From: UBA4582 sp964228885
GTDB lineage: Bacteria > Pseudomonadota > Gammaproteobacteria > Pseudomonadales > Azotimanducaceae
Reading direction: 5' to 3'
Assembly: GCA_964228885.1 (NCBI GenBank)
Contig: CAXRCG010000048.1
Span: 12,781 to 76,780 of the forward strand
Length of the DNA: 64,000 bases
Shown here: piece after piece, positions 28,508 through 37,120 of the stretch
Numbering within the stretch: position 1 is the first letter of the stretch
How the letters are laid out: every line of letters begins with the position of its first letter
Notes under the pieces: generated by a model
The model's database searches: none
Told to the model about the DNA's origin: nothing
What the model saw: only the letters and a program-made list of their open reading frames with translations
Made by a program: the position numbers and the translations under genes

Positions 28508-29464
28508 TTATGATAATTCCAAAATTCGCGCCGGTTCTGGGTACACCCATGGATCGCTGGGGCTTTCTAGACGACCATAAGCATTCCAAGGTTTAAACCC
28601 CAGACGCTCTTTCAATTTATCCGACAGTGAAGGCCATAAGTTCCTGTCCAAGCCAAGCACCTGGTTCTCTTGTTGGCGAAATTGCGGCGCACAAAATGTT
28701 GTTAGCACACCAAGGCGATCCTCGCCAGCAGTGTGGGCCCCAGTACCATGCCAAAGACGACCTTCAAATATCGCCAGGGAACCCGCCGGCGCAACCAATT
28801 GCTCAATGCCATCACTTTCCTCGTTAGGGTTTGGTTGGGCGCCTGATAAATGTGTTCCTGGAACCACTTCCGTCGCACCGTTCTCCGCTGTGAAATCACT
28901 GAGCATCCACATGGCATTAGCAACCACAGCGGGTGCGATACCTAGCTGCGGATTTGGCATCAAAGCATCACTACACGGAATACGACTAATGTCGGCAGGC
29001 CGGATATAATCGCTGCCGGGCAACACTGGCTGCGGCATCCACCACTGATCAGTGTGCAAACCCATTCGCTGGCCACCGCACTTGGCGATGTTCGCTGAAT
29101 GCGTTGAAAGAATGAAACGATCGCCTAATACATGACCGATCAACTCATCAATCAAAGGATGCTCTACCATATCGCGGAAACACTGACCTTTGTTGACTAA
29201 CATCCATAGTCGCTGATTAATGCCGCCATTGGTTTTCGAGAATGCGTCACTTTTAATCTGACCAAAATCATCTAACAGTTTTTGATCGCTGCCCGCGTCT
29301 CGAAAATCTAAACACTGGCGCTCTTCTTCCTCGGCTTGTTCAACCAATCGCCGACGCGCGGTCATTAACGCTTTCCCGGTTAGAACACCAGGGATGACGC
29401 AAACACCAAACTGATCGAGATCGCGCTTGGCCTGGATAAGATCTGCTGTGGCTACTGGTAACAT
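28508..29464 (-). CDS. Phytanoyl-CoA dioxygenase family protein (Fe(II)/2-oxoglutarate oxygenase)
   Basis: 318 residues from the ATG at 29464, preceded by GAGAGGAAAAG; the longer frame up to 29539 lacks a binding site and homology-like sequence. The cupin-type Fe(II) facial triad is visible as HTD (His137, Asp139) and the distal His239 (RLWHGTGAH). Arg250 (GEDRLGVL) is placed to bind 2-oxoglutarate, and ATEVVPGTHLSG is typical of the PhyH family. Such enzymes hydroxylate diverse small molecules; the substrate here is unknown. Monocistronic, divergent from the amidase. Confidence 0.88.
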   Translation of the reverse strand: MLPVATADLIQAKRDLDQFGVCVIPGVLTGKALMTARRRLVEQAEEEERQCLDFRDAGSDQKLLDDFGQIKSDAFSKTNGGINQRLWMLVNKGQCFRDMVEHPLIDELIGHVLGDRFILSTHSANIAKCGGQRMGLHTDQWWMPQPVLPGSDYIRPADISRIPCSDALMPNPQLGIAPAVVANAMWMLSDFTAENGATEVVPGTHLSGAQPNPNEESDGIEQLVAPAGSLAIFEGRLWHGTGAHTAGEDRLGVLTTFCAPQFRQQENQVLGLDRNLWPSLSDKLKERLGFKPWNAYGRLESPSDPWVYPEPARILELS

Positions 29465-29774
29465 AATACTTTTCCTCTCAGTTATCGCACCGAAAGTCCC
29501 ACACCCGCTTAATTGTGTCAACCATCGCTTGCAGAACATTCTTAACTAAACAACGCAACATGGCTACCGATCGTGCTACTAATCTCTTAGGTCCTCACCC
29601 AAACCGTTAGCAAGCAAGCACCGCCACGGACCTTCATTACCAGGAGAACCATCACAGCTCGAGGTCTTAAGTTTCGATGATCATCAGCGATCGTCACCCT
29701 TGACGGTCGTTTAGTAGATGTGGTTTATACTGTCTAACCTTCAACTGTTTGGCTAAATTAAGGGGCCTAACCAA
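29465..29774. other. Divergent promoter region between PhyH-like gene and amidase
   Basis: About 310 bases. No gene. GTGGTTTATACTGTCT near 29720 contains a possible -10 (TATACT) for the amidase, but no convincing -35 was paired with it. Confidence 0.35.
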
Positions 29775-31226
29775 ATGAGTCACTATGCGTACCAATCCGC
29801 CGTGGCGCTAGCCCGCGCCATTGCCTCTAAAGAAGTGAGTTCGCTGGAACTGACAGATATGTACATTGATCGAGTAGAATCAATCGACCCTGATATCAAC
29901 GCAGTCGTTGTGAAGGATTTTGAGCGAGGCCGTGAGGCAGCGCGCGCTGCAGATTCAGCGATTGCCGCAGGTAAGGCGCATGGCCCATTTCATGGTGTCC
30001 CTATGACAATCAAAGAGGCCTACGACATCGAGGGCTTACCCACGACGTGGGGTTTCCCCGAATTCGAGCACAATATCGCAACAGCAGATTCCGAAATGGT
30101 TATTAAAATGAAGCGCGCAGGTGCACATTTTTTCGGCAAAACCAACGTACCTCGCAGTCTTGCAGATTTTCAAAGTTTCAACGACATTTATGGGACAACT
30201 AACAATCCTTGGCATCTTGAAAGCACACCTGGCGGTTCTTCAGGGGGTTCCGCCGCAGCCTTAGCGGCAGGACTAACGGGCCTTGAGGCGGGTTCTGACA
30301 TTGGCGGTTCCATTCGAAATCCCGCACACTTTTGTGGCATCTATGGACACAAACCCACGTGGGGCATTGTTTCAGATGCCGGGCATGCACTTCCAGGACA
30401 AGCCGCACCTGCTGATATAGCGGTGGTCGGGCCAATGGCGCGCAGCGCTGAAGATCTGAAAGTCAGCATGGAGGTTTCCGCGGGGCCCGCGAGTCATGAC
30501 GTGCTTGGCTGGCAGCTCAAACTACCAATGCCCAGTAAAACCCACCTGAGGGATTTTCGAGTCGCTATCTGGACCAACGACGATATGGCCCCGGTCTCGC
30601 AGGAGATATCCGATAGGGTCCAGTCGATCGGTGATATGTTAAGCAGGCTTGGCGCCACTGTATCAGACAGCGCGCGACCAGAGATTGACATCGAACAAAG
30701 TCATGACACCTACAGTAGCCTACTCTGGGGCGTAATGGGGGCAGAGCTTAGCGCTGAAGAAAAAAGAGACTACCATGCACGTCTTAGTCAATTAGACCCC
30801 AACGACCACTCAATAGCGGCTAACATGATTCGTTACTCTATCCAAAGCCACGGAAACTGGGCAGAGCACAACAACAAAAGGTTTCTTATTCGACAACGGT
30901 GGCAACGTTTCTTTAATGACTGGGACATCGTCATATGCCCACAAACCGCAACGACTGCTTTTCCACAAGATGAAACGGGATATCTCGGGCGAAAAATAAT
31001 CGTCGATAACGTCAAGCAAGACTATTTCCAACAAGTATTTTGGTCAGGACTGGTCACCGTCGCACACCTACCAAGCACCGTCTTTCCAACAGGACTTTCA
31101 CAAGCAGGGCTACCCATCGGCTTGCAGGCTGTCGGGGCTGAATTTAACGACTATATCACCATAGACTTCACCAGATTGATGGCGCAAGAAATCGGAGGGT
31201 TCATACCACCACCTGCTTACGCATAG
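29775..31226 (+). CDS. Amidase signature family hydrolase
   Basis: 483 residues, cytoplasmic. The Ser-cisSer-Lys triad is complete: Lys80 (PMTIKEAYDIEG), Ser155 (PGGSSGGSAAALAAG) and Ser179 (GSDIGGSIRNPA). The spacings of 75 and 24 equal those of fatty acid amide hydrolase (Lys142, Ser217, Ser241). It hydrolyses C-N amide bonds; the substrate is unknown. It is not GatA, because it is alone and lacks gatB/gatC neighbours. With the upstream M20 amidohydrolase it suggests a capacity for using amide compounds, which is inference from content. Confidence 0.92.
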   Translation: MSHYAYQSAVALARAIASKEVSSLELTDMYIDRVESIDPDINAVVVKDFERGREAARAADSAIAAGKAHGPFHGVPMTIKEAYDIEGLPTTWGFPEFEHNIATADSEMVIKMKRAGAHFFGKTNVPRSLADFQSFNDIYGTTNNPWHLESTPGGSSGGSAAALAAGLTGLEAGSDIGGSIRNPAHFCGIYGHKPTWGIVSDAGHALPGQAAPADIAVVGPMARSAEDLKVSMEVSAGPASHDVLGWQLKLPMPSKTHLRDFRVAIWTNDDMAPVSQEISDRVQSIGDMLSRLGATVSDSARPEIDIEQSHDTYSSLLWGVMGAELSAEEKRDYHARLSQLDPNDHSIAANMIRYSIQSHGNWAEHNNKRFLIRQRWQRFFNDWDIVICPQTATTAFPQDETGYLGRKIIVDNVKQDYFQQVFWSGLVTVAHLPSTVFPTGLSQAGLPIGLQAVGAEFNDYITIDFTRLMAQEIGGFIPPPAYA

Positions 31227-31346
31227 ACTGTCAATCACGTCGGAGCGCTCAATCACAACACCCCTGTGCTACATTGTTTGCTTTGAAGTCTTTGTTAATA
31301 AAGAACCCTGTCGGAATTTCCCGCGGCAATCGCCGTTGTGATACTG

Positions 31347-32519
31347 TTAGGACCTTGACGTATCTGACAAGTAAGCAGCATACAAAAACAGACTCTGAGC
31401 AATCATCAGTACCGCTGCGACAAAAACAAGAAAAAGATCATTGCCGCCAAACTCCAGCAGTCGTCCACCGACTGCCGGCGCTAGCATCGCCGCCACACTG
31501 ATCGCAGCCGGCAGTATCGGCAGTAAAAAACCACTGCCATCTGATTCGGCAACACCCGCCGAGCCATAGGCTATGGTGAAGTTCCAGCCGGAATTAAGCA
31601 ACACAAGCGCGAAAGTAACACCCAACGCTGTCATCGGGCGCATCAACAAGACCACGCTGATAGCGATAATGATCGAACCGCCAAGCAACATGACAAAACG
31701 GCTCGGCCATTGGCCCATGAATGCCGGAATAAGCCCGGTCAACCCACCCAGCAAAAGCGCCACAGATATTGCTCCCCCGGCAGCTTCAGCGGTCAAACCA
31801 CCTGACTGGACGATTCTGTCGATAAAAGCCCAAAGTCCAGTGATACCCAGGTAAAAAATAAACATCGCTAGGACTCCAAGTTTTGGCGCTAGAACGGCGC
31901 CCTTGATAGCCACAAGACAGTCGCGCAAACCTACCTGCTTAAGCAAGAACCTGCCGCTCTCTGGCACAAACCTTGACAAAAAAAGCGAGAGCAAACAAAT
32001 CAATGACAGGAAATACATGCTGCCCTGAAAACCAAAATAAGGGGCGATTAATACAGGTATCGCGAACGCGACAATCGCAGCCAGACCTACCTGGGACACG
32101 ATACATATCCCGATCGCTCTATCAGGTTCATCTGTATCTCCCAAGTAAGTAAAAACCGGGGTATAGATAAAAGCCATGACTACGCCGAGCGCAAACAAAA
32201 AGAGCGCAATGACCTCAAAACTTTCAAGATGCGGAATCGTTGCAAAAATTAAAATAGAGCAAAATAGACTGACGTTCACGGCTCTTTGCCAGTTAACCCG
32301 GCGCACCCAGAACATGGCAACAATTGTGATTATCGTAAAACCAGCAAAGTAGGATGAGCCTAGGTCGCCTACTTGAGAATCACTGAAATTCCTTGTCTAG
32401 CCAATTAGCGATAGAAGAATCGGCATAACGTTAAAAACCAGTGCACTGATCGCCACCAGAAAAGACAATGTAATGAGTTTCGGTAGCGTTGCATTGATAG
32501 GCTTTTGAGTAGGTCGCAA
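31347..32519 (-). pseudogene. MFS transporter gene interrupted by an in-frame TAG
   Basis: The intact downstream part (ATG at 32315 to 31347, 322 residues) has about ten hydrophobic helices but lacks helix 1 and most of helix 2. Reading the same frame upstream gives FSDSQVGDLGSSYFAGFT joined directly to the annotated start, a classic MFS helix-2 entry. A TAG at 32399-32397 then interrupts, and beyond it the same frame continues with a helix-1 segment (TLPKLITLSFLVAISALVF) back to a possible TTG at 32519. So a single nonsense codon separates helix 1 from the rest. It is most likely a recent pseudogene; a short protein from 32315 would be non-functional as a typical MFS carrier. Confidence 0.75.
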
Positions 32520-32542
32520 AGGTATACTTCTGAGGCTAATCT

Positions 32543-32794
32543 ATGACACACCAACAGACTAAACTGTTTACAATTGATCCACAATATCTGCCCGATACCC
32601 ATAAAGGCGTCGAAGGAACTTAGTGGGTCGAAGAAAAGTACCAGCGTAATGATTTTCTAGCGAGAAGACACAGATAGATACTGGATTTATGGCTACGAAA
32701 GATGTTGCGAATCTATTGCGCAGGCGAGTACCCTTTGACTTCTCGTTGGGGCAACGAGCGCGGACAAACCGGTATGTTCTGCGCAGCGACATAA
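32543..32794 (+). pseudogene. Possible decayed reading frame, unrecognised
   Basis: One plus-strand frame from an ATG at 32543 (MTHQQTKLFTIDPQYLPDTH...) reads protein-like sequence through TAG codons at 32621 and 32675 to a TAA at 32792. The composition (for example EYPLTSRWGNERGQTGMF near the end) looks protein-like rather than random. A 78-codon frame on the opposite strand overlaps it, so either could be the shadow. I do not recognise a family. Confidence 0.25.
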
Positions 32795-32855
32795 GTGCTA
32801 ACACAGAAAATTGAGCGCAAAACGACCGTTATGAATTTGGGCCTTTCGTTTGATG

Positions 32856-33410
32856 CTAGGTAATGTTGTCTAAAACGGTTTGACCCATACTGGGCTTTTC
32901 CGTGTCTAACCCGATGACCTTCAGCATCTCTAACACTTCGTCCTTGAGGGCTTCAGAGGCGACTTCCCTTTCCTCTTCAGAGGAAAGATTTTGCCCAACG
33001 TTATATAGCCTTTTTACATACTTAGCTGGTATCCATGACAAAACCTCACCCTTAGTGCCGCCAATGGAGGCCTCTGGTTCCGGCTCTTCTCGAATCCCTT
33101 TTTTAGCGTCATAAATACCCTGCTCGACTATTTCTTCGATATGTCGCTGCAGGATATAGGCATACCTCTTCCTCACTTCCGTAATTCTCTCACTAGCATC
33201 GGATTGGTCTGACAGGGCATCCCATATTTCCTTGCCGAGCAACCCTAAAAGTGGCCCACCCTTTTTAGGCAAGGGTGCAGCTTTCCTTTGCTTTGTCCTT
33301 TTTTCAAGCTCAGACGTTTTCTTCAAAAGGTAAAAGAGTAAAGCGAACACAATGAAAAAGAGCACTAACAACATGATCATCAAAAGCACTTCAACACTCG
33401 ATTGCGCCAT
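32856..33410 (-). CDS. Single-pass membrane protein of unknown function, third gene after flhB
   Basis: 184 residues. Residues ~9-29 are a strong hydrophobic helix (LLMIMLLVLFFIVFALLFYLL), then a basic segment (KKTSELEKRTKQRKAAPLPKK), then a cytoplasmic mainly helical domain with charged residues. The helical domain contains RKRYAYILQRHIEEIVEQGIYDAKKGI and a C-terminal acidic helix. No named domain recognised. It lies 22 bases after the previous gene and shares its direction with flhB, so it is probably the last gene of the flagellar transcript. Confidence 0.75.
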   Translation of the reverse strand: MAQSSVEVLLMIMLLVLFFIVFALLFYLLKKTSELEKRTKQRKAAPLPKKGGPLLGLLGKEIWDALSDQSDASERITEVRKRYAYILQRHIEEIVEQGIYDAKKGIREEPEPEASIGGTKGEVLSWIPAKYVKRLYNVGQNLSSEEEREVASEALKDEVLEMLKVIGLDTEKPSMGQTVLDNIT

Positions 33411-33432
33411 CTCTATAACCCCGTCTTTGCGA

Positions 33433-34494
33433 TCATTTATCGTCGTTCCCGGTCAATTTATAGTTCTCAGTCAATTTGTAACTCTCTGCCAATTCGGCTT
33501 TCCTTATGATGTAGAGATCACTGACTTTTTGCTGGATATCGGCAGCAATCGTTTTATCTTCAGTCATGCTGTTCTTGATCGCTCTCTGATTATTTTCAAC
33601 CTGCTTCAATACTGCTAATTGGTTTTTCATTTTACCAAGAGTCTTCAGCTCGCCAAGAACACTTTGTTTCTGGGCCTCAGACAATTTCAATATATCATCC
33701 CCCTTCGCCTGAATTTCACGCCCGATGGCTGCGCCCAATCCCGAGATATCTCTGGTATGCGTTTGGGTGCTCGACTTCAAAACCTCGAGATCACTGATAA
33801 TGAGCGACTGCTGACCCTCGATCGACAATAGTTGATCTTGCACATCAACCAGTTTTTCGATGCCGTCTCCTAATTGTATGCCTCTTTTAGCCACGGCGAT
33901 AATCACTCGATCAAGTTCATCCGTTTTTTGCGAAAGTTGCATTGATAGCACAATATAAAACAGAATCGAAACTACTAACACAAAACCGGTTATTCCAGAG
34001 GTAACATAGATGAGCTTTCTAGCATTATCAATTTGCTGAGTGGTTGACTCTAGAATCTGTTTGATATGCGTCAACGGACCGACATTGACACCATTAATTT
34101 TTAAGCTGACAGTTCCATCGCTAATCGAACCGCCTCCTTCAATTTCAACTCGATCACTATTTTGTGGTTGATGCTCCGTACTTGTATCTGAAGCTGTCGC
34201 TAAATTTACTGCCTCTGAAGCTTCCTCGTCTCCTGATACATCGCTCGCGAGACTATCCCCGGCATCGTCTTCAGCTTCAGGTGCTGATGACGTATCGCCA
34301 GACTCTGCTGGCTCCTCAACAGAAGCGTCCTCTTCTGCCGTTGAATCACTGTCGCTCACCGAATCTGTTGCCTCTATTTCGTTGGAATCATCAACTACGC
34401 CATCTTCATCTGAAACTGATTGTTGCGTTTCTTCCTCAGACACTGATTCTTCAGCGACGCCATTGTCGGTCTGATCTTCTTTGTCATTGGCCAT
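33433..34494 (-). CDS. Membrane protein with acidic N-terminal tail and C-terminal coiled coil, unknown function
   Basis: 353 residues. The first ~110 residues are extremely acidic and Ser/Glu/Asp-rich, so likely disordered. Residues ~120-140 (GSISDGTVSLKINGVNVGPL) look like a short beta segment. A single transmembrane helix is at ~161-185 (LIYVTSGITGFVLVVSILFYIVL). The rest, ~190-340, is a long helical or coiled-coil stretch with regular hydrophobic spacing. The ribosome binding site GAAAAGAGG precedes the ATG. It is the second gene of the block after flhB. No family recognised. Confidence 0.75.
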   Translation of the reverse strand: MANDKEDQTDNGVAEESVSEEETQQSVSDEDGVVDDSNEIEATDSVSDSDSTAEEDASVEEPAESGDTSSAPEAEDDAGDSLASDVSGDEEASEAVNLATASDTSTEHQPQNSDRVEIEGGGSISDGTVSLKINGVNVGPLTHIKQILESTTQQIDNARKLIYVTSGITGFVLVVSILFYIVLSMQLSQKTDELDRVIIAVAKRGIQLGDGIEKLVDVQDQLLSIEGQQSLIISDLEVLKSSTQTHTRDISGLGAAIGREIQAKGDDILKLSEAQKQSVLGELKTLGKMKNQLAVLKQVENNQRAIKNSMTEDKTIAADIQQKVSDLYIIRKAELAESYKLTENYKLTGNDDK

Positions 34495-34519
34495 TGATAT
34501 AACCTCTTTTCTAGAATTA

Positions 34520-35944
34520 TTAGTTCATCAAATCACTTGCGGAAATGATGTAGGAATTTTCAAAACCACCGGCAGACCTTATCCTACCCAACTCCGCTTC
34601 TCCGTAGGGGCCTTTAACCACTGCCCAATAGTTATTCTTCTTTAGTTCAACGCGAAACTGTTCTAGGGCATCGCTCTTCGCAATCCAGGCGACAGCAGCA
34701 TTCTTATTTCGAAAAGCCGCTTCCTGAACAAAATACTTCGCCTCAAAAATTTCTTCTTCAGCCTTAACACCTGGAACCGATACTTCTTCGGCCTTAACAT
34801 CTGGAACCGATACTTCTTCAGCCTTAACATCTGGAACCGATAATTGCGGCAAGACTTCCGCAGCTGCCACTAGTTCGGGGGCTGGCTGCTCAGGGGTGAT
34901 AGATTCTACGGGCGCAATCACTTCAATAGAACCCAATATGGTTTCATCCAAGATAACCTCCTCTTGCGGCATTATAATCATCGCGGTTTCTTCATTAACC
35001 GCTTTGATTTCAATGTTATCCGGAAGACGCTCCGCTGAAGCACTCATCGGCTGATCATTTAAAAATTCTTTAACGTTAATTCTCGCAGACTCAATACCCC
35101 CGGGTATAAAGTCATCAAATAAAATAGCAGCCGGAAAAGTTATGACTAAACACATTAAAGCAGCATAACCCAAAAACCTGCCCTTCTTTATTCTGGCCAA
35201 TCGAGGATCAGCTGTGTCTATGCCATCCTTGCTTTCATTTTCATCTTTCACCTGGCCGGCACTCTTATCTGCTTGAATTTTGTCAGCTAGCGCCAAAGGG
35301 TCAAATGTCACGATTTGAGCTATATCGTCTTGTGTGTCCTCTTGCACTGCTAATTTACTAACTAGCTCTCTGGCCGTTTGCAAAGACCCGTCTGTCTCTG
35401 CTCTGAGAACGAAATCTGCGCATTGATCCGCATCCGGCAAGTCAAAGCTCCATAGTGGCGTTCTGGTTACACGCAGCCACTTTTTCATTTCCTCGCTTCT
35501 CCAAGCTATACCAGTCGTGAGTATAAGCACAGAGATGCCTGCCTGCTTAAATTGGCTCAAGATACGATGCACAAGGGACAGCGGCGACACTAACTCTGAG
35601 TTAGTGAGCTCGAATATCCATAATTCTTGAGTGCGCCCCTGAACTTGAGCTTGCAGATCAAATTGCTCTATTTCTCTTAATCGAACATTGACTTTTTTAA
35701 TAATCGAGTCTCGATTAAGCGGTGCTCTCTTGACCTCTCCAGTTTCTTTTTCTGTAAAAATATTAGAAACAATTTCTCGCACATAGTGCTCTTGTAGCGC
35801 GTAATTTTCACTGGTGACGACCGCCGCTGAAGCCGGATTTCTCAGATGGCTTATCACGCTTGTGACCAGCTCAGTATGCTTTTCGCTAAAACTTGAGAAC
35901 GACCCAATGTATGGCTCTTTTCTTATTCCCGTATGTTTTTTCAT
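34520..35944 (-). CDS. DamX-like protein: degenerate AAA-like domain, one TM helix, C-terminal SPOR domain
   Basis: 474 residues. Residues ~15-200 resemble the ATPase-like N-terminal part of DamX/ExeA-type proteins (ELWIFELTNSEL, ISVLILTTG as core strands), but I see no Walker A P-loop. A transmembrane helix lies at ~256-277, a Pro/Glu-rich linker with three tandem 10-residue repeats (VPDVKAEEVS type, ~369-398), and residues ~401-474 (YFVQEAAFRNKNAAVAWI...YWAVVKGPYGEAELGRI) match the SPOR peptidoglycan-binding pattern. SPOR domains bind denuded glycan strands at division septa. It is first after flhB on the same strand, 23 bases away. A role in linking the flagellum to peptidoglycan or septum is inference. 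Confidence 0.7.
   Translation of the reverse strand: MKKHTGIRKEPYIGSFSSFSEKHTELVTSVISHLRNPASAAVVTSENYALQEHYVREIVSNIFTEKETGEVKRAPLNRDSIIKKVNVRLREIEQFDLQAQVQGRTQELWIFELTNSELVSPLSLVHRILSQFKQAGISVLILTTGIAWRSEEMKKWLRVTRTPLWSFDLPDADQCADFVLRAETDGSLQTARELVSKLAVQEDTQDDIAQIVTFDPLALADKIQADKSAGQVKDENESKDGIDTADPRLARIKKGRFLGYAALMCLVITFPAAILFDDFIPGGIESARINVKEFLNDQPMSASAERLPDNIEIKAVNEETAMIIMPQEEVILDETILGSIEVIAPVESITPEQPAPELVAAAEVLPQLSVPDVKAEEVSVPDVKAEEVSVPGVKAEEEIFEAKYFVQEAAFRNKNAAVAWIAKSDALEQFRVELKKNNYWAVVKGPYGEAELGRIRSAGGFENSYIISASDLMN
34754..34843. repeat. Three tandem 30-bp repeats inside the SPOR protein gene
   Basis: Three consecutive 30-base units (34754-34783, 34784-34813, 34814-34843) differ at only a few positions. 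They encode the 10-residue linker repeat VPDVKAEEVS. In-frame tandem repeats of this kind can expand or contract by slippage. Confidence 0.9.
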
Positions 35945-35967
35945 AATGTGTACTTCCCGCCAATCAA

Positions 35968-37116
35968 TTAGTTAGGCCTACGACCATGCTCATCAAACCA
36001 TAACTCTTTTGGCACCTTTGGTTTGGGCTTCTTAAGACTTGTTCCCTCTTCTTTTGCCATTCCCAATCCAAAGACATAAGCAATGACTTGAGCAACGGCC
36101 AAAAATAAAGCCTGAGGAATATAGTGACCGAGTTCAGTTGTAAAATAGATTGCTCTTGCAAGCTGGGGTGACTCAAACACTAGCACTTGGTTTTCATTTG
36201 CGATCTCTTTAATTTTTTGAGCAATAAGACCTTTGCCTTTTGCCAACACTTTTGGCGCAGCCTCAGAGTCCTTGTCATAGCTCAGAGCAACAGCGAAATG
36301 TTCGGGGTTAGTAATGACAACATCAGCGGCAGGGACATCCTGTAACATCCTTTGCTCGGCCATTTCCCGCTGTTTTTGTTTAATCTTCTGACGGACCTCG
36401 GGCTGACCCTCCATTTCTTTAAATTCGTCTTTTATTTCTTGCTTTGTCATCTTCAACTTTCTGATGAATTCATATCTTTGATATGGCACATCAATTGCTG
36501 CTATCACCGCCAGCGCGACGGAAACAATCAGCGCGCCGAACAAAACAAATGAAGCAGCGTCATAAATACTCGTAGCAATATCACCTCTGGAAAATAGGAG
36601 AACTTGCTCATAATTGCTGTATAGATATATCCCTGCAGTCAAAGCAACCAACGAAAACTTTAGGACAGATTTCACGAGCTCAACGACCGCTTTAAGACCA
36701 AAAATTCTTGCAAGGCCAGAGATTGGATTAATCTTACTTGCTTTCGGTGCAATGGCTTTCCAAGAAAACACAAAACCATCCAATGCTGTTGCACCAAAAA
36801 TGGCTAACAACATCGAGATTGCAAGCACGGGACTGAGCACCAGGTAACTCTCCCCGAAAATGCTCGCTAACCGAACAACCAACGCCGATTCATCTTTAAC
36901 AGAATCGACGGAAAAGATCAGGCTATCCTTGAACAACTCAATAAACCGAGGTGCCAGAAAGAAGCTGAGTGAGTATAAAGACGCAATAAAACCGATCGTG
37001 ACAACCGCGATTGTCATATCTTGGGACCGCAAAACTTGTCCATCTTCTCGTGCTTTTTCGATTCTACGAGAGGTCGGTTCTTCGGTTTTTTCTTCTTGAG
37101 GCGTATCTTCAGCCAT
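35968..37116 (-). CDS. flhB: Flagellar export switch protein FlhB
   Basis: 382 residues. Inner-membrane component of the flagellar type III export gate that switches substrate specificity from hook to filament. Four transmembrane helices fill residues ~35-210. The C-terminal cytoplasmic domain contains the autocleavage site, but it reads Asn270-Pro271-Glu272-His273 (NPEH) instead of the usual NPTH. The N-terminal EEKTEEPTSRRIEKAREDGQV is standard. A Lys/Pro-rich C-terminal tail ends at 382. It follows fliR by 4 bases. flhA does not follow, unlike in many Gammaproteobacteria. Confidence 0.95.
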   Translation of the reverse strand: MAEDTPQEEKTEEPTSRRIEKAREDGQVLRSQDMTIAVVTIGFIASLYSLSFFLAPRFIELFKDSLIFSVDSVKDESALVVRLASIFGESYLVLSPVLAISMLLAIFGATALDGFVFSWKAIAPKASKINPISGLARIFGLKAVVELVKSVLKFSLVALTAGIYLYSNYEQVLLFSRGDIATSIYDAASFVLFGALIVSVALAVIAAIDVPYQRYEFIRKLKMTKQEIKDEFKEMEGQPEVRQKIKQKQREMAEQRMLQDVPAADVVITNPEHFAVALSYDKDSEAAPKVLAKGKGLIAQKIKEIANENQVLVFESPQLARAIYFTTELGHYIPQALFLAVAQVIAYVFGLGMAKEEGTSLKKPKPKVPKELWFDEHGRRPN

Positions 37117-37120
37117 CTAT

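Noticed and set aside
32397..32677. Three in-frame TAG codons suggesting amber recoding
   Set aside because: Many intact genes here end in TAG (for example at 699 and 9012) and the affected frames are otherwise decayed, so nonsense mutation is simpler.
32568..32804. 78-codon minus-strand frame
   Set aside because: It overlaps a better plus-strand candidate and has no recognisable feature; left uncalled.
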